From Candidatus Bipolaricaulota bacterium (GTDB lineage: Bacteria; Bipolaricaulota; Bipolaricaulia; Bipolaricaulales; Bipolaricaulaceae), in assembly GCA_021163465.1 (NCBI GenBank), contig JAGGWU010000029.1:1-10306 (forward strand): a stretch of DNA of 10,306 nucleotides. The letters are read 5' to 3'. The notes beneath the pieces are model-generated. The model had not been told where the DNA came from and did no database searches. It saw only the letters and a list, made by a program, of their open reading frames with translations. Of this stretch, positions 1 to 6,165 are shown in pieces. Made by a program: the position numbers and the translations under genes. How positions within the stretch are numbered: position 1 is the stretch's first letter; every line of letters begins with the position of its first letter.

Positions 1-1203
1 ATGTTGTTCTGCCAGGATCTCGGTGGGGGCCATGACCGCGGCCTGGGTCCCCGCGGAGATGGCCATCACGCACGCCCCCGCCGCCACCACCGTCTTTCCC
101 GAGCCCACGTCCCCCTGCAGGAGCCGCATCATGGGATAGGGGGCCCGGAGGTCCCGTTCGATGGCCCGCAACGCCTCCTTTTGGGATCCGGTGAGCTTGA
201 AGGGAAGGTTCTGCAAGAACCTCCGCACCATGTCGGGGTCCGGGACCAAGGCCTTCCCGCCCTCCTCCCGCCACCTCTTCTTCCGCAGGGCGAGCCCCAA
301 CTGCAGGAGGAAGAGCTCCTCGAACGCCAGGGTCCGTCTGGCCGCCTCGAAGGCCTGGAGGCTTTCGGGGAAGTGAATCCCGGCGATGGCCCGGCGGCGG
401 GAGAGGAGCCCGTTTCTTCTTCGAACCCCTTCGGGCAGGAGGTCCTCGATCAGGGGACCGAACCGGGCCAGGGTCCTCTTGATGATGGCCCGCAAGGCCG
501 CCTGGGAAAGGCCCTCGGTGGAGGGGTAAATGGGGACCCATCGTCCCGTGTGGAAGTCTTTCCCTGCCGGCTCCCACACCGGATTCTCCATCTGCCGTTC
601 CCCGAAGCGGATCTGGACCCTGCCGAAGAAGGAGTACTCCTTCCCCTGCTCGATCTCATCCCAGATCCACGGTTGGTTGAACCAGATGGCGAAAAGAACC
701 CCCGTCCCATCGTCCACGGCCACCTTGATGAGCTCCAATTTGGGCCGGACCTTGATCCGGGACTTGGCCCGTACCGCGCCCTGTACCGTCACGGCTTCCC
801 CGTCCTTGACCTGGGCGATGGGAACGCGGCGGGAGCGGTCCTCGAGCCTCCGGGGAAAGGTGGTGAGGAGGTCCTCAACCGTCTCGACCCCGAGCTTACG
901 CAGGAGCTTGGCGGCCCTCTTTCCCACCCCCGGGGCCTCCTCGATGGGGACCGAAAGCGCGCGGAATTTCTCGCGTCTTCTCCGGTCGATGGCTTCTTCG
1001 AGGTGGGCCAGGGCCCGCTCGCGATCGTCCGGGGACATAGTGGCATACCCCCGCACCAAGGCGGCGCCCTCAGGCCAATGGAGCTCCAGGAAGGCCTCCA
1101 AGCCACCGATTACCGCTTCGTCCTGGTATCCCTTGCGTCGTTCCAGGGCGATAACCTTCTCTATCAGTGCCCATGGGGGTTCTTTCGTTGTCGGCAACGT
1201 CAT
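1..1203 (-). CDS. recG: ATP-dependent DNA helicase RecG, N-terminal 401 residues (gene continues beyond the left edge)
   Basis: RecG remodels stalled replication forks and Holliday junctions using ATP. Reading the complement from ATG at 1203 gives 401 codons with no stop before the edge. Residues 1-85 form an N-terminal extension of the kind seen in long RecGs. A helix-hairpin-helix-like PGVGKRAAKLLRKLGV lies near 91-106, followed by PRRLEDR at 117-123. An OB-fold wedge domain follows at roughly 130-240. The helicase core opens with GDVGSGKT (364-371, Walker A lysine 370) and motif Ia APTEILAEQH (392-401); the DEAD-type box and the rest lie outside. Two in-frame stops immediately precede ATG 1203, so no earlier start exists. 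The predicted transcription start is within about 2 nt of the ATG, suggesting a leaderless mRNA. The gene is divergent from def. The family call is very secure. Confidence 0.95.
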   Translation of the reverse strand, partial: MTLPTTKEPPWALIEKVIALERRKGYQDEAVIGGLEAFLELHWPEGAALVRGYATMSPDDRERALAHLEEAIDRRRREKFRALSVPIEEAPGVGKRAAKLLRKLGVETVEDLLTTFPRRLEDRSRRVPIAQVKDGEAVTVQGAVRAKSRIKVRPKLELIKVAVDDGTGVLFAIWFNQPWIWDEIEQGKEYSFFGRVQIRFGERQMENPVWEPAGKDFHTGRWVPIYPSTEGLSQAALRAIIKRTLARFGPLIEDLLPEGVRRRNGLLSRRRAIAGIHFPESLQAFEAARRTLAFEELFLLQLGLALRKKRWREEGGKALVPDPDMVRRFLQNLPFKLTGSQKEALRAIERDLRAPYPMMRLLQGDVGSGKTVVAAGACVMAISAGTQAAVMAPTEILAEQH

Positions 1204-1216
1204 ATCTCACTATAAT
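1188..1216 (+). promoter_or_regulatory. Sigma-70-type promoter for def
   Basis: A perfect -10 TATAAT at 1211-1216 is preceded by TTGTCG (4 of 6 consensus) at 1188-1193 with an exact 17-bp spacer. The expected transcription start is near 1223, giving a leader of about 20 nt before ATG 1243. The leader shows no Shine-Dalgarno. The -35 lies inside the first codons of recG on the other strand. Confidence 0.75.
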
Positions 1217-1240
1217 ACCCGGCCAAAAGATCGGGCCCAA
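1212..1240 (-). promoter_or_regulatory. Probable promoter for recG, sharing its -10 with the def promoter
   Basis: On the minus strand TATTAT (plus coordinates 1212-1217) is preceded by TTGGGC (1235-1240) with a 17-bp spacer. The -35 matches only 3 of 6, but the -10 is good and overlaps the def -10 almost completely. The predicted start near 1205 lies at the recG ATG (1203), so recG would be leaderless. This is inferred from motif position only. Confidence 0.5.
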
Positions 1241-1242
1241 AA

Positions 1243-1773
1243 ATGATCAAAACCTATCCGGATCCCATCCTGCGGCGGCCGACGAAGCGGGCGGATCCCG
1301 GCTCCCCGGAGACCCAGGGGGCCATCGTCGCGTTGAGGGAGGCGTTTGATCCCGAGACCGCCCTGGGGCTCGCCGCGAACCAGATAGGCCACCCGGTGCG
1401 GGTGGCCATCGTGAGGCTGGGGGAGGAAACGAAGGTTTTATTGAACCCGGAGGTGGTGGAGCGCTCGGAGGAGCTGGAAGTAGAGTCCGAGGGCTGCCTT
1501 TCCCTCCCCGGGGTAGAGGCCGAGGTCCCCCGGCCCAAACGGGTGGTGGTACGGGCCCAAGATGAAGAGGGAAAGGAGCTGCGCCTGGAGGCCGAGGGAC
1601 TGGAGGCGAGGCTCCTTTTGCATGAGATCGATCACCTGGATGGGATCCTTTACATCGACCACCTCTCGGCCGCCGAACGTCGGGAGGTGCTGCGGAAATA
1701 CCGGGAGGTGAGGAGGTCTTCCGGCCCCGCATCGTCTTCGCCGGGACAGGGGCGTTCGCGGTCCCCGCTTTGA
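1243..1773 (+). CDS. def: Peptide deformylase
   Basis: Removes the N-formyl group from nascent polypeptides using an active-site metal. All three signature motifs are present: GLAANQIG (residues 42-49), EGCLSLPG (83-90) and HEIDH (127-131), with metal ligands Cys85, His127, His131, catalytic Glu128 and Gln47. The residue before HEIDH is Leu where many deformylases have Gln. The core ends near residue 155. The last 20 or so residues (RRSSGPASSS onward) are read from DNA whose other frame encodes the N-terminus of Fmt, so this tail is probably an overlap product rather than a conserved part of the enzyme. ATG 1243 lies 20 nt after the predicted transcription start and has no Shine-Dalgarno. def is first in the plus-strand cluster and is followed directly by fmt, its functional partner. 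Confidence 0.95.
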   Translation: MIKTYPDPILRRPTKRADPGSPETQGAIVALREAFDPETALGLAANQIGHPVRVAIVRLGEETKVLLNPEVVERSEELEVESEGCLSLPGVEAEVPRPKRVVVRAQDEEGKELRLEAEGLEARLLLHEIDHLDGILYIDHLSAAERREVLRKYREVRRSSGPASSSPGQGRSRSPL

Positions 1774-2645
1774 GGGCTTTGGTGAAGCGGGAATGGGTCG
1801 TGGGAGTGATCACCCAGCCCGATAGGCCCGCGGGCCGGGGCCTGAGATTGAGGCCCCCGCCAGTGAAGGTGGTGGCCGCGGAGCTGGGTTTGGAAGTCTT
1901 CCAGCCGGGGTCCATCAACAGGCCCGAATCCCTGCAGTATCTGCGAGCACTCGCCCCGGACCTCTTGGTGGTGGCGGCCTTCGGCCAACTCCTTAAAAAG
2001 ACCGTGCTCGAGCTCCCCAAACGTGGGTGTATCAATATCCACGCTTCTTTACTTCCCAAATACCGGGGGGCGGCCCCGATCCAGTGGGCCATCATCCGGG
2101 GGGAGCGCTGGAGCGGGGTCACCACCTTCCTCCTCGACGAGGGGATGGACACGGGGCCGATCCTCCTCCAGCGGGCGGTGCGGGTTGGGGAAAACGAGAC
2201 GGCTGGGGAGCTCGAGGAGCGCCTGGCTCGACTGGGGGCGGAGCTCATCGTGGAGACGGTAGAGGGATACCTGCGGGGTGAGATCCGGCCGAAGCCACAG
2301 CCGAAGGAGGGCACCCTTGCCCCCAAGATCCGGGAGGAGGATACCCGGATCCCCTGGAGCAAAACCGCCAGACAGATCCACAACCTGGTGCGTGGGCTTT
2401 CCCCTACGCCCGGGGCATACACTACGTTCCGGGGGAAGCGGATCAAGGTCTATCGCACCCGCCCTTCCGGGGGTGAGGGCGGTGCCGAGCCCGGCACGAT
2501 CCTTGGGGCAAGAAAGAAACTCCTCGTGGCTACCAGCGAAGGGGTACTGGAGATCCTCGTCCTCAAGCCCGAGGGGAAACGGGAGATGCGGGGCGTGGAC
2601 TTCCTGAACGGGTATCGGCCCTCTCCAGGGGAGCGGTTCGTTTGA
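1731..2645 (+). CDS. fmt: Methionyl-tRNA formyltransferase, start codon unresolved
   Basis: Formylates Met-tRNAfMet from 10-formyltetrahydrofolate for translation initiation. The first TTG in frame is at 1770, but recognisable Fmt sequence continues upstream: RIVFAGTGAFAVPALRALV is encoded from 1728, matching the conserved first strand and folate-site loop. No ATG, GTG or TTG occurs in this frame between the stop at 1623 and 1770, so I mark the near-cognate ATC at 1731 as a placeholder. A doubled Shine-Dalgarno-like run lies at 1704-1717, inside def. The catalytic set is intact: CINIHASLLPKYRGAAPIQ with Asn and His, and DEGMDTG with Asp. The C-terminal tRNA-binding domain (IHNLVRGLSPTPGAY, then a beta domain ending NGYRPSPGERF) is complete. 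It overlaps def by about 40-50 nt in the -1 frame. The function is sure; the start is not. Confidence 0.9.
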   Translation: MVFAGTGAFAVPALRALVKREWVVGVITQPDRPAGRGLRLRPPPVKVVAAELGLEVFQPGSINRPESLQYLRALAPDLLVVAAFGQLLKKTVLELPKRGCINIHASLLPKYRGAAPIQWAIIRGERWSGVTTFLLDEGMDTGPILLQRAVRVGENETAGELEERLARLGAELIVETVEGYLRGEIRPKPQPKEGTLAPKIREEDTRIPWSKTARQIHNLVRGLSPTPGAYTTFRGKRIKVYRTRPSGGEGGAEPGTILGARKKLLVATSEGVLEILVLKPEGKREMRGVDFLNGYRPSPGERFV

Positions 2646-2670
2646 CAAATTTCCAACAAAGAACTACCCT
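2642..2670 (+). promoter_or_regulatory. Possible weak promoter ahead of the HEAT-repeat gene
   Basis: A perfect TTGACA at 2642-2647 overlaps the fmt stop codon. With a 17-bp spacer it meets TACCCT at 2665-2670, which matches only 3 of 6 of the -10 consensus. A second TTGACA at 2677-2682 has no acceptable -10. It could give internal transcription of the downstream genes, but the -10 is poor. Confidence 0.3.
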
Positions 2671-2694
2671 GGTTCCTTGACAAGGGGAGGGGGT

Positions 2695-3426
2695 ATGGGA
2701 AAAGAGCCGCGCAGCCACACGGGACCTTGGAACGACAATAACAATAGCAAACATCACCGCTCCACGCTTTCCCAAGGGGCTATACGCATAGAGGCCGAAA
2801 CGAGCTCCACGGCCGAGGTTCTGGAAAGCCTGAAAAAGCTCATCCTGGACGGGGATGCAGGCGTCCAGCGGGCGGCGTACCGGGCCCTTGGGGCCTTCTT
2901 CTACCAGCACTTCGCGGAGGTCTATCCCCACCTCCGTCGGTGGGCAGAAGAGGAGGAACCCGCGCTGCGCCGGGCGGTGGCCTTCGCGGTTATGGAGGCG
3001 ATCCGTCCTTTCCGCTTCGATCTAGCTGAACACTTCTTGAAGCTGATCGAACTCCTCCTTCCCGACAAAACCCCCCAGATCCGATGGGCGGTGGGGCCTA
3101 AGGCCATCGCCGAGGGATTACTGCCGGCGTACCCCGACGATACCTTCGAGTACCTCACCAAGTGGTCCACCGTGCATGATGAGCAAGTCCTGTGGAACGT
3201 GGCCATGGGGCTTTCCGGGGCGGCTGCCATCCGACGTACCGCCAAGGCCCTGATCATCCTCCGTCGCTTGGCCCTGGACGAGAGGCGGTACGTGTGGCGG
3301 GCGGTGGCCTCGGCCATGTGGAGGCTCGGCCGGAAGGATCCCGCCCCGGTACTGGCGGAGCTCCGCCGTTGGCTTTCCGATGACGACCGGGCTCACGTGG
3401 CGCGGGTGGCTTTGAAACATATCTAG
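2695..3426 (+). CDS. HEAT-repeat / DNA-alkylation-repeat-like protein
   Basis: A 243-residue, mostly alpha-helical protein of paired amphipathic helices. The first 35 or so residues are polar and low in complexity (PWNDNNNSKHH) and probably disordered. From about residue 45 successive helical repeats follow. The segment YVWRAVASAMWRLGRKDPAP with the following ELRRWLSDDD resembles the WVRRAV..L...KD.P...L..WL pattern of AlkC/AlkD-type DNA-alkylation-repeat glycosylases. I cannot show their catalytic residues, so a role in DNA repair is inference and a general HEAT scaffold is equally possible. ATG 2695 is chosen over TTG 2677 because the G-rich GGGGAGGGGG (2684-2693) sits just upstream as a ribosome site. 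It lies 49 bp after fmt, and rlmI starts 2 nt after its stop, so the genes are probably cotranscribed. No signal peptide or membrane segment is seen. Confidence 0.65.
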   Translation: MGKEPRSHTGPWNDNNNSKHHRSTLSQGAIRIEAETSSTAEVLESLKKLILDGDAGVQRAAYRALGAFFYQHFAEVYPHLRRWAEEEEPALRRAVAFAVMEAIRPFRFDLAEHFLKLIELLLPDKTPQIRWAVGPKAIAEGLLPAYPDDTFEYLTKWSTVHDEQVLWNVAMGLSGAAAIRRTAKALIILRRLALDERRYVWRAVASAMWRLGRKDPAPVLAELRRWLSDDDRAHVARVALKHI

Positions 3427-3428
3427 CC

Positions 3429-4625
3429 TTGTCGCAGGAGAAACCCCAGGGGGAGGTGGTCATCGCCAAGGGGCGCGCGGGGCCCCTGCGGAGGTACCAC
3501 CCCTGGGTTTACGCCGGGGCCATCGCCGAGGTGCGGGGACGTCCTGAGCCCGGCGATATCGTGGATGTGGTGGACCACCGCGGGAACTTCCTCGCCCGCG
3601 GCTATTACAACCCGCACTCCCAGATCCGGGTTCGCGTCCTCTCCACCGTTGCGGAACGTATCGACGAGGATTTCTGGGCCGAGCGACTCCGCCAAGCGGC
3701 GGAGGCCCGATCCCGGCTATTTCGGATAACGGACGCGGTGCGGCTGGTGAACTCCGAGTCCGACGGGATCCCCGGGCTGATCGTGGACCGCTACGGCGAC
3801 TTCCTCTCTTTCCAGGTCCTGACCTACGGGATCGAGGTGCGCAAGCACCTTTTGGTGGAGCTTTTGGCGGGGCTTTTCTCCCCCGCGGGGATCTACGAGC
3901 GCTCCGACGTGGGGGTCCGGGCCCTGGAGGGACTGGAACCGGCCAAAGGCCGGGTCTTCGGGGAAGAGCCACCGCCCAAGCTCGAGATTCGGGAGGGGCG
4001 GGCCAAATTCCACGTGGACATCCGTTCCGGCCACAAGACCGGGTTCTATCTGGATCAGCGGGAAAACCGCCTCCTTCTCGAGGAGATCTCCCACGGGAAG
4101 GAGGTCCTGGACGTCTTCAGCTACACCGGGGGGTTCGGGGTACACGCCGGGCTTGGGGGCGCGAAGTCGGTGTTGTTCATCGAAGAGTCGGCGAAAAACC
4201 TCCGCTGGGCCAGGGAACATCTCGTGCTAAACCGCCTTTCCGAGCTAAAAGCGGGTTTTGTGGCCGGAAACGCGTTTCAGGAGCTGCGACGTTTATACCG
4301 GGAACGACGCCAGTTCGACCTGGTGATCCTGGATCCACCCAAGTTCGCCCGGAACGCCGCCGAGGTGAAGGACGCATTGCGCGGTTATAAGGACATAAAC
4401 ATTTTGGGGATGCGGTTACTGCGACGCGGAGGATATCTTCTGACCTTCTCCTGTTCCGGCCACGTGACGGAAGAGCTTTTCCTAAAAGCTTTGATCGCCG
4501 CTGCCTCGGATGTGCGACGGGAAGCGAAGATCCTGCGTCGACTCCATCAGGCGGAGGATCACCCCGTGGGGCTCACCTTTCCCGAGGGGGCTTACCTCAA
4601 GGGTTTCCTGATCCAGGTCTTCTGA
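3429..4625 (+). CDS. rlmI: Class I SAM-dependent rRNA methyltransferase, RlmI type (23S rRNA m5C)
   Basis: RlmI-family enzymes methylate a cytosine at C5 in 23S rRNA (C1962 in E. coli). The 398-residue length is the family norm. An N-terminal PUA RNA-binding domain (about 8-80, with HPWVYAGAI at 24-32) is followed by the EEHUD-like linker and a Rossmann methyltransferase domain. SAM-binding DVFSYTGGFGVHA lies at 228-240, DPPKFA at 302-307 and SCSGHV at 341-346, with Cys342 the likely nucleophile. TTG 3429 is 2 nt after the upstream stop and has no clear Shine-Dalgarno, so initiation probably depends on translational coupling. GTG 3456 is a possible alternative but would cut into the PUA domain. 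The exact target base in this organism is not shown by sequence alone; RlmI is the best-supported member. Confidence 0.88.
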   Translation: MSQEKPQGEVVIAKGRAGPLRRYHPWVYAGAIAEVRGRPEPGDIVDVVDHRGNFLARGYYNPHSQIRVRVLSTVAERIDEDFWAERLRQAAEARSRLFRITDAVRLVNSESDGIPGLIVDRYGDFLSFQVLTYGIEVRKHLLVELLAGLFSPAGIYERSDVGVRALEGLEPAKGRVFGEEPPPKLEIREGRAKFHVDIRSGHKTGFYLDQRENRLLLEEISHGKEVLDVFSYTGGFGVHAGLGGAKSVLFIEESAKNLRWAREHLVLNRLSELKAGFVAGNAFQELRRLYRERRQFDLVILDPPKFARNAAEVKDALRGYKDINILGMRLLRRGGYLLTFSCSGHVTEELFLKALIAAASDVRREAKILRRLHQAEDHPVGLTFPEGAYLKGFLIQVF

Positions 4626-4653
4626 ATCCTGGGGCCACGGAAAGGAGGTTCCG

Positions 4654-5829
4654 GTGGTGGCACGTGAGGTAAGGGTCGTTCTCGTGGGGCTGGGGAACCT
4701 GGGGCGGCGGTTCTGCCGTATCCTCGCGGATAAAGCGGGGTTCGTGGAGGAGCAGTACCACCTGCGGCTTTTGTTGGTGGGGGCTGCCGACTCCCAGGGG
4801 GTCGCCTACTCCCCCGAGGGGCTCGATCCTGCGCTCATTGCCCGGATAAAGGAGGAAGGAGGTTCGGTGCGGGACTATCCCGGCGTGGGATCCCCGGGCA
4901 AAGCCCTTGAGCTCGTCAAGGCCTGCGAGGCGGAGGTTTTGTGTGAAGCCACCCCGGTGAACCTGGGTGCGGGGGCGGAGCCCGGGCTTTCGGTGATGCG
5001 GGAGGCCCTTTCGCGGGGGATGCATGTGGTGACCCCCAACAAGGGCCCCATTGTCCTCGCCTACCGGGAACTTTTGGAACTGGCACGGAAGCGGGGGGTG
5101 GAGCTCCGGTTCGACGGGACGGTGGCCGGAGGACTTCCCGCCTTATATCTGGGGGCCCGGGACCTGCGGGGGGCGGAGATTAGATTGGTGGAGGCGGTGC
5201 CGAACTTGGTCACCGGGTACATCCTGGACCTTTTGGCCGAGGGCCTCAATTGGGAAGAGGCCCTGGCCCGTGCCCGGGAGGAGGGGGCTTTAGAGGCCGA
5301 CCCTTCCTTCGACCTGGACGGGTGGGATGCGGCGGCGAAGCTCGTGATCCTGGCCAACCACGTTTTGGGATATCCCGCGCGGCTGGAGGATGTGGAACGG
5401 GAGGGGATCCGGGAGGTTGATCCCGAGGAAGTGCGTCGGGCGCGGGAGCGGGGTGGGCTGGTGCGCCTCGTAGCCCGGGCGGAGCGGGGGGACGGTGGGT
5501 ACCGGCTCACGGTGCGCCCCGAGGAGATCCCGCCGGGACATCCCCTGTCGGTATTGGGGCGAAAGGGTATGGGAGTGGTCTACTACACCGACATCTACGG
5601 GACCATCTCCGCGGCGATCCGGGAAGAGGATCCCACCCCCTCTGCCGCCACTATGCTCCGCGACATCCTGGATATTTATTTCGCTGGCCAAACGGATCCG
5701 TCGAACTTTTCGCCAAAAATAGGTGCTGCCAAGGGGAAACCGGACCAGTCCCCCTTGTGGTCCTCTATTTCTGCCCATGTCCCGGACACAAAAATCGAAA
5801 ATTCCCCGAAAATTGACGATCCAGGCTAG
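4654..5829 (+). CDS. hom: Homoserine dehydrogenase with an IS-derived C-terminal tail
   Basis: Interconverts aspartate semialdehyde and homoserine with NAD(P)H, on the threonine/methionine route. The nucleotide-binding GLGNLGRRF lies at 12-20. VTPNKGP at 126-132 contains the catalytic Lys130. FDGTVAGGLP at 153-162 and the substrate-site segment DPSFDLDGWDAAAKL at 216-230 (Asp225, Lys229) are typical. The conserved body ends near residue 343 (DILDIYF). There is no ACT domain, so it is the short form without that allosteric module. Residues 344-391 are Ser/Pro/Asn/Lys-rich, come from AT-richer DNA and match nothing I know in Hom. They overlap an antisense transposase relic, so the native stop was probably lost. 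GTG 4654 follows a strong AAAGGAGG by about 5 nt (GTG 4657 is equally possible). It lies 28 bp after rlmI. Confidence 0.93.
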   Translation: MVAREVRVVLVGLGNLGRRFCRILADKAGFVEEQYHLRLLLVGAADSQGVAYSPEGLDPALIARIKEEGGSVRDYPGVGSPGKALELVKACEAEVLCEATPVNLGAGAEPGLSVMREALSRGMHVVTPNKGPIVLAYRELLELARKRGVELRFDGTVAGGLPALYLGARDLRGAEIRLVEAVPNLVTGYILDLLAEGLNWEEALARAREEGALEADPSFDLDGWDAAAKLVILANHVLGYPARLEDVEREGIREVDPEEVRRARERGGLVRLVARAERGDGGYRLTVRPEEIPPGHPLSVLGRKGMGVVYYTDIYGTISAAIREEDPTPSAATMLRDILDIYFAGQTDPSNFSPKIGAAKGKPDQSPLWSSISAHVPDTKIENSPKIDDPG

Positions 5830-6096
5830 GGCGCAGAGACCTTCATACACCACGGCCGGCCTCTTGTAGCGGGTTACCGGGCCGGGCGAAAGTCCTTTCC
5901 ACCCGCCATCTCCTGAAGTTGAGACATAGAAGAAAAAGACGGGTTAGAAGAGAAGTGGTCGACAGGCGGCCAGGCCTTCTCAAGTCCTCCCAACCGACCC
6001 CTAGCGACCCAAGCGTCGCCGGGAGAGCTTGAGCATAACCAAATGATGCTCGGTACAGGAGCGTGTCCCTTTTCATGTCCCAGGCTCGGCAGAAAT
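5767..6096. repeat. Imperfect inverted repeats flanking the IS5-type relic (possible IS ends)
   Basis: Plus-strand 5767-5788 (ATTTCTGCC, then 8 nt, then GGACA, then A-rich) is mirrored on the minus strand at 6096-6076 (ATTTCTGCC, then 7 nt, then GGACA, then GAAAA after TG). They point inward, as terminal inverted repeats should, and bracket the transposase relic in about 330 bp. A 9-bp match alone could arise by chance at this distance, so this is tentative. Confidence 0.25.
5791..5920 (-). pseudogene. Decayed IS5-type DDE transposase, C-terminal fragment
   Basis: On the minus strand 5920-5885 encodes NFRRWRVERTFA, which matches the RRW.VERTFAW signature near the end of IS5-family transposases. 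After a frame change, 5880-5791 encodes PVTRYKRPAVVYEG and LCALAWIV, matching the following conserved RYEKRA....F..LAC block with correct residue spacing. About 17 nt of the expected sequence between the blocks are missing, causing the frameshift. No intact upstream half (first Asp residues) is recognisable at higher coordinates. The fragment is clearly non-functional. Its 3' part is antisense to the last 13 codons of hom. The assignment rests on memory of the family signature, not on a search. Confidence 0.6.
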
Positions 6097-6165
6097 GGCG
6101 TGGACATCGTCGCCTGTGTTTGCGCAAAACTTGTGGAATGCTTCACGTTGGGATATCACCACGGT
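5830..6165. other. Intergenic region between hom and ddl, mostly decayed IS DNA
   Basis: 336 bp without a credible intact gene. The left third carries the transposase fragment. The rest shows short spurious reading frames, a 6-bp inverted repeat GAGCAT/ATGCTC at about 6031-6051, and no convincing -35/-10 pair for ddl. No T-tract terminator after hom is visible. Confidence 0.6.

Noticed and set aside
1..1215. Long plus-strand open frame of 404 codons
   Set aside because: It is the antisense shadow of recG, whose complement reads through as unmistakable RecG with Walker A. The plus-strand product is Gly/Pro/Leu-rich with no recognisable domain.
1247..2446. 399-codon minus-strand frame opposite def and fmt
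   Set aside because: Arg/Pro/Ser-rich antisense artefact of GC-rich coding DNA. The plus-strand genes are certain.
5290..5853. 187-codon minus-strand frame antisense to hom as a gene
   Set aside because: Only its first 20 or so residues are meaningful (transposase end); the rest is antisense to conserved Hom codons.
6043..6165. Upstream extension of ddl to ATG 6043
   Set aside because: The 41 extra residues do not resemble Ddl, which normally begins a few residues before the glycine-rich LCGG strand, and they derive from the IS-relic interval.
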